Assembly: GCA_029907605.1 (NCBI GenBank)
Contig: JARYLO010000004.1
Location: 1 to 59,806, forward strand
Length of the DNA stretch: 59,806 nucleotides
Direction of reading: 5' to 3'
DNA from: Sedimentisphaerales bacterium
GTDB lineage: Bacteria > Planctomycetota > Phycisphaerae > Sedimentisphaerales > Anaerobacaceae
Shown here piece by piece: positions 58,891 through 59,806 of the stretch. The position numbers and the translations under genes are program-made. Position 1 is the first letter of the stretch, and each line of letters begins with the position of its first letter. The notes below the pieces were generated by a model. The model was not told the DNA's origin and did not search any database. It worked only from the letters and a program-made list of their open reading frames with translations.

Positions 58891-59806
58891 CAGCCATGAA
58901 GAGCAAGACCAAGACCGTCATCTATCTGGATAACAATGCCACAACGAGGGTCGCAGATGAGGTCATGGAGGCCATTGAGCCTTATTTCTGTACCCTGTAC
59001 GGCAACCCATCCAGTACGCACTCATTCGGCGGACAGATCGCCGCCAAGATAAGGCAGGCCAGGGAACAGGTGGCCGGGCTGTTGGGTTGCGAACCTTCGG
59101 AGATCGTCTTTACCAGCGGCGGCACAGAGAGCGACAACATGGCCATACGCGGCACGCTGGCTGCCCAGCCACACAAGCGAAAGGTCATCACCAGTAGGGT
59201 CGAGCACCCTGCGGTCCTTTCTGTGTGCAGGGACCTATTGGCCCATGGATATGAGGTGGTGGAGATAGGGGTTGATCGCCAGGGCATGCTCGACCTGGAT
59301 CAGCTTGAGGACAGCCTCGATGACCAGACCGCCCTGGTGACCATCATGTTTGCTAACAACGAGACCGGCGTCATATTCCCCATAGATCAGATCGCAAGGA
59401 TGGTCACCAGTAAAGGCATCGTATTCCATACCGACGCTGTGCAGGCAGTCGGCAAGGTCCCAATCAACCTTGCGGATACACCTATTGACCTACTGAGCCT
59501 CTCAGGCCACAAGCTGCATGCACCCAAGGGTATAGGTGCGCTCTATATCCGCAAAGGCACCAGGCTGGCACCGCTGATCCTAGGTGGGCATCAGGAGGCT
59601 GGCAGGAGGGCCGGCACAGAGAACGTCCCCGGGATCATAGGCCTAGGCAAGGCATGCGAACTGGCCATGCGGTATATCGAGCATGAAAACACATATGTCC
59701 GCAGGCTCAGGGACAAGCTAGAGCAGGCGATACTCCATACCTGTCCAGGGGCGATCCTCAACGGCCACAAGACAAACCGATTGCCCAATACCACCAATAT
59801 CAGCTT
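58887..59806 (+). CDS. nifS: cysteine desulfurase NifS, cut by window end
   Basis: ATG 58887 overlaps the nifU stop (ATGA). The open frame runs to the window end without a stop (306 codons). IYLDNNATTRVADEVMEAI, GNPSSTHSFGG, FTSGGTESDN, HTDAVQAVGKV, PLP lysine in SLSGHKLHAPKG, and AGTENVPGIIG are class V aminotransferase/cysteine desulfurase motifs. The active-site Cys loop lies beyond the window. It supplies sulfur to NifU. Confidence 0.95.
   Translation, partial: MTAMKSKTKTVIYLDNNATTRVADEVMEAIEPYFCTLYGNPSSTHSFGGQIAAKIRQAREQVAGLLGCEPSEIVFTSGGTESDNMAIRGTLAAQPHKRKVITSRVEHPAVLSVCRDLLAHGYEVVEIGVDRQGMLDLDQLEDSLDDQTALVTIMFANNETGVIFPIDQIARMVTSKGIVFHTDAVQAVGKVPINLADTPIDLLSLSGHKLHAPKGIGALYIRKGTRLAPLILGGHQEAGRRAGTENVPGIIGLGKACELAMRYIEHENTYVRRLRDKLEQAILHTCPGAILNGHKTNRLPNTTNIS

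Overview
The window reads as a bacterial chromosome segment, most likely from a planctomycete and probably the Phycisphaerae/Sedimentisphaerales side. This is inferred from the large secreted lamin-tail/CotH proteins, the secreted carbohydrate-active enzymes, heavy use of AGG arginine codons in most genes, a single-chain glycyl-tRNA synthetase and a NifU/NifS-type Fe-S system. No rRNA, tRNA or CRISPR array was seen. Stop codons TAA, TAG and TGA are all used normally.

Layout. (1) 1-8.7 kb: three minus-strand secreted proteins of the lamin-tail type. Two are tandem CotH-kinase paralogues that share a 719-bp near-identical N-terminal cassette. (2) 8.9-10 kb: two small genes, one of them YbjN-like. 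(3) 10.1-21.4 kb: two tripartite RND efflux operons facing each other. Both are decayed by frameshifts, nonsense codons and one junction near 15,527 where both pump genes have lost their 3' ends. (4) 21.5-25.3 kb: a TPR/transglutaminase-like protein and a divergent beta-helix/ricin-type protein. (5) 25.3-29 kb: a promoter, an OB-like secreted protein, a pseudopilin-like protein and a complete ECF transporter (S, T, A). (6) 29-33 kb: glycyl-tRNA synthetase and a GH127-type glycosidase. (7) 33-41.4 kb: a defence and mobile-element scrapyard. It holds a UPF0145 pseudogene, an AbiE toxin-antitoxin pair with a broken toxin, an AAA ATPase flanked by 21-bp direct repeats, and a wrecked type I restriction system whose hsdR has been replaced by a REP-type transposase fused to the HsdR C-terminus. 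(8) 41.6-53.2 kb: a DeoR-regulated divergent locus with a fused alpha-beta E1, E2 and E3 of a 2-oxoacid dehydrogenase. With them are a PHP-like protein, a sorbitol-6-phosphate-dehydrogenase-like SDR, a long zinc-type dehydrogenase and a clan GH-A glycosidase. (9) 53.2 kb to the end: a compact sulfur, Fe-S and NAD operon, rrf2-cysK-cysE-nadA-metY-nifU-nifS.

The strongest candidates for something undescribed are the DeoR/2-oxoacid dehydrogenase/polyol dehydrogenase module with its mirror-image divergent promoters, the RAYT-HsdR fusion translationally coupled to hsdS, and the gene-converted cassette in the CotH paralogues. All functions are read from sequence motifs recalled from known families. 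No database search was run.
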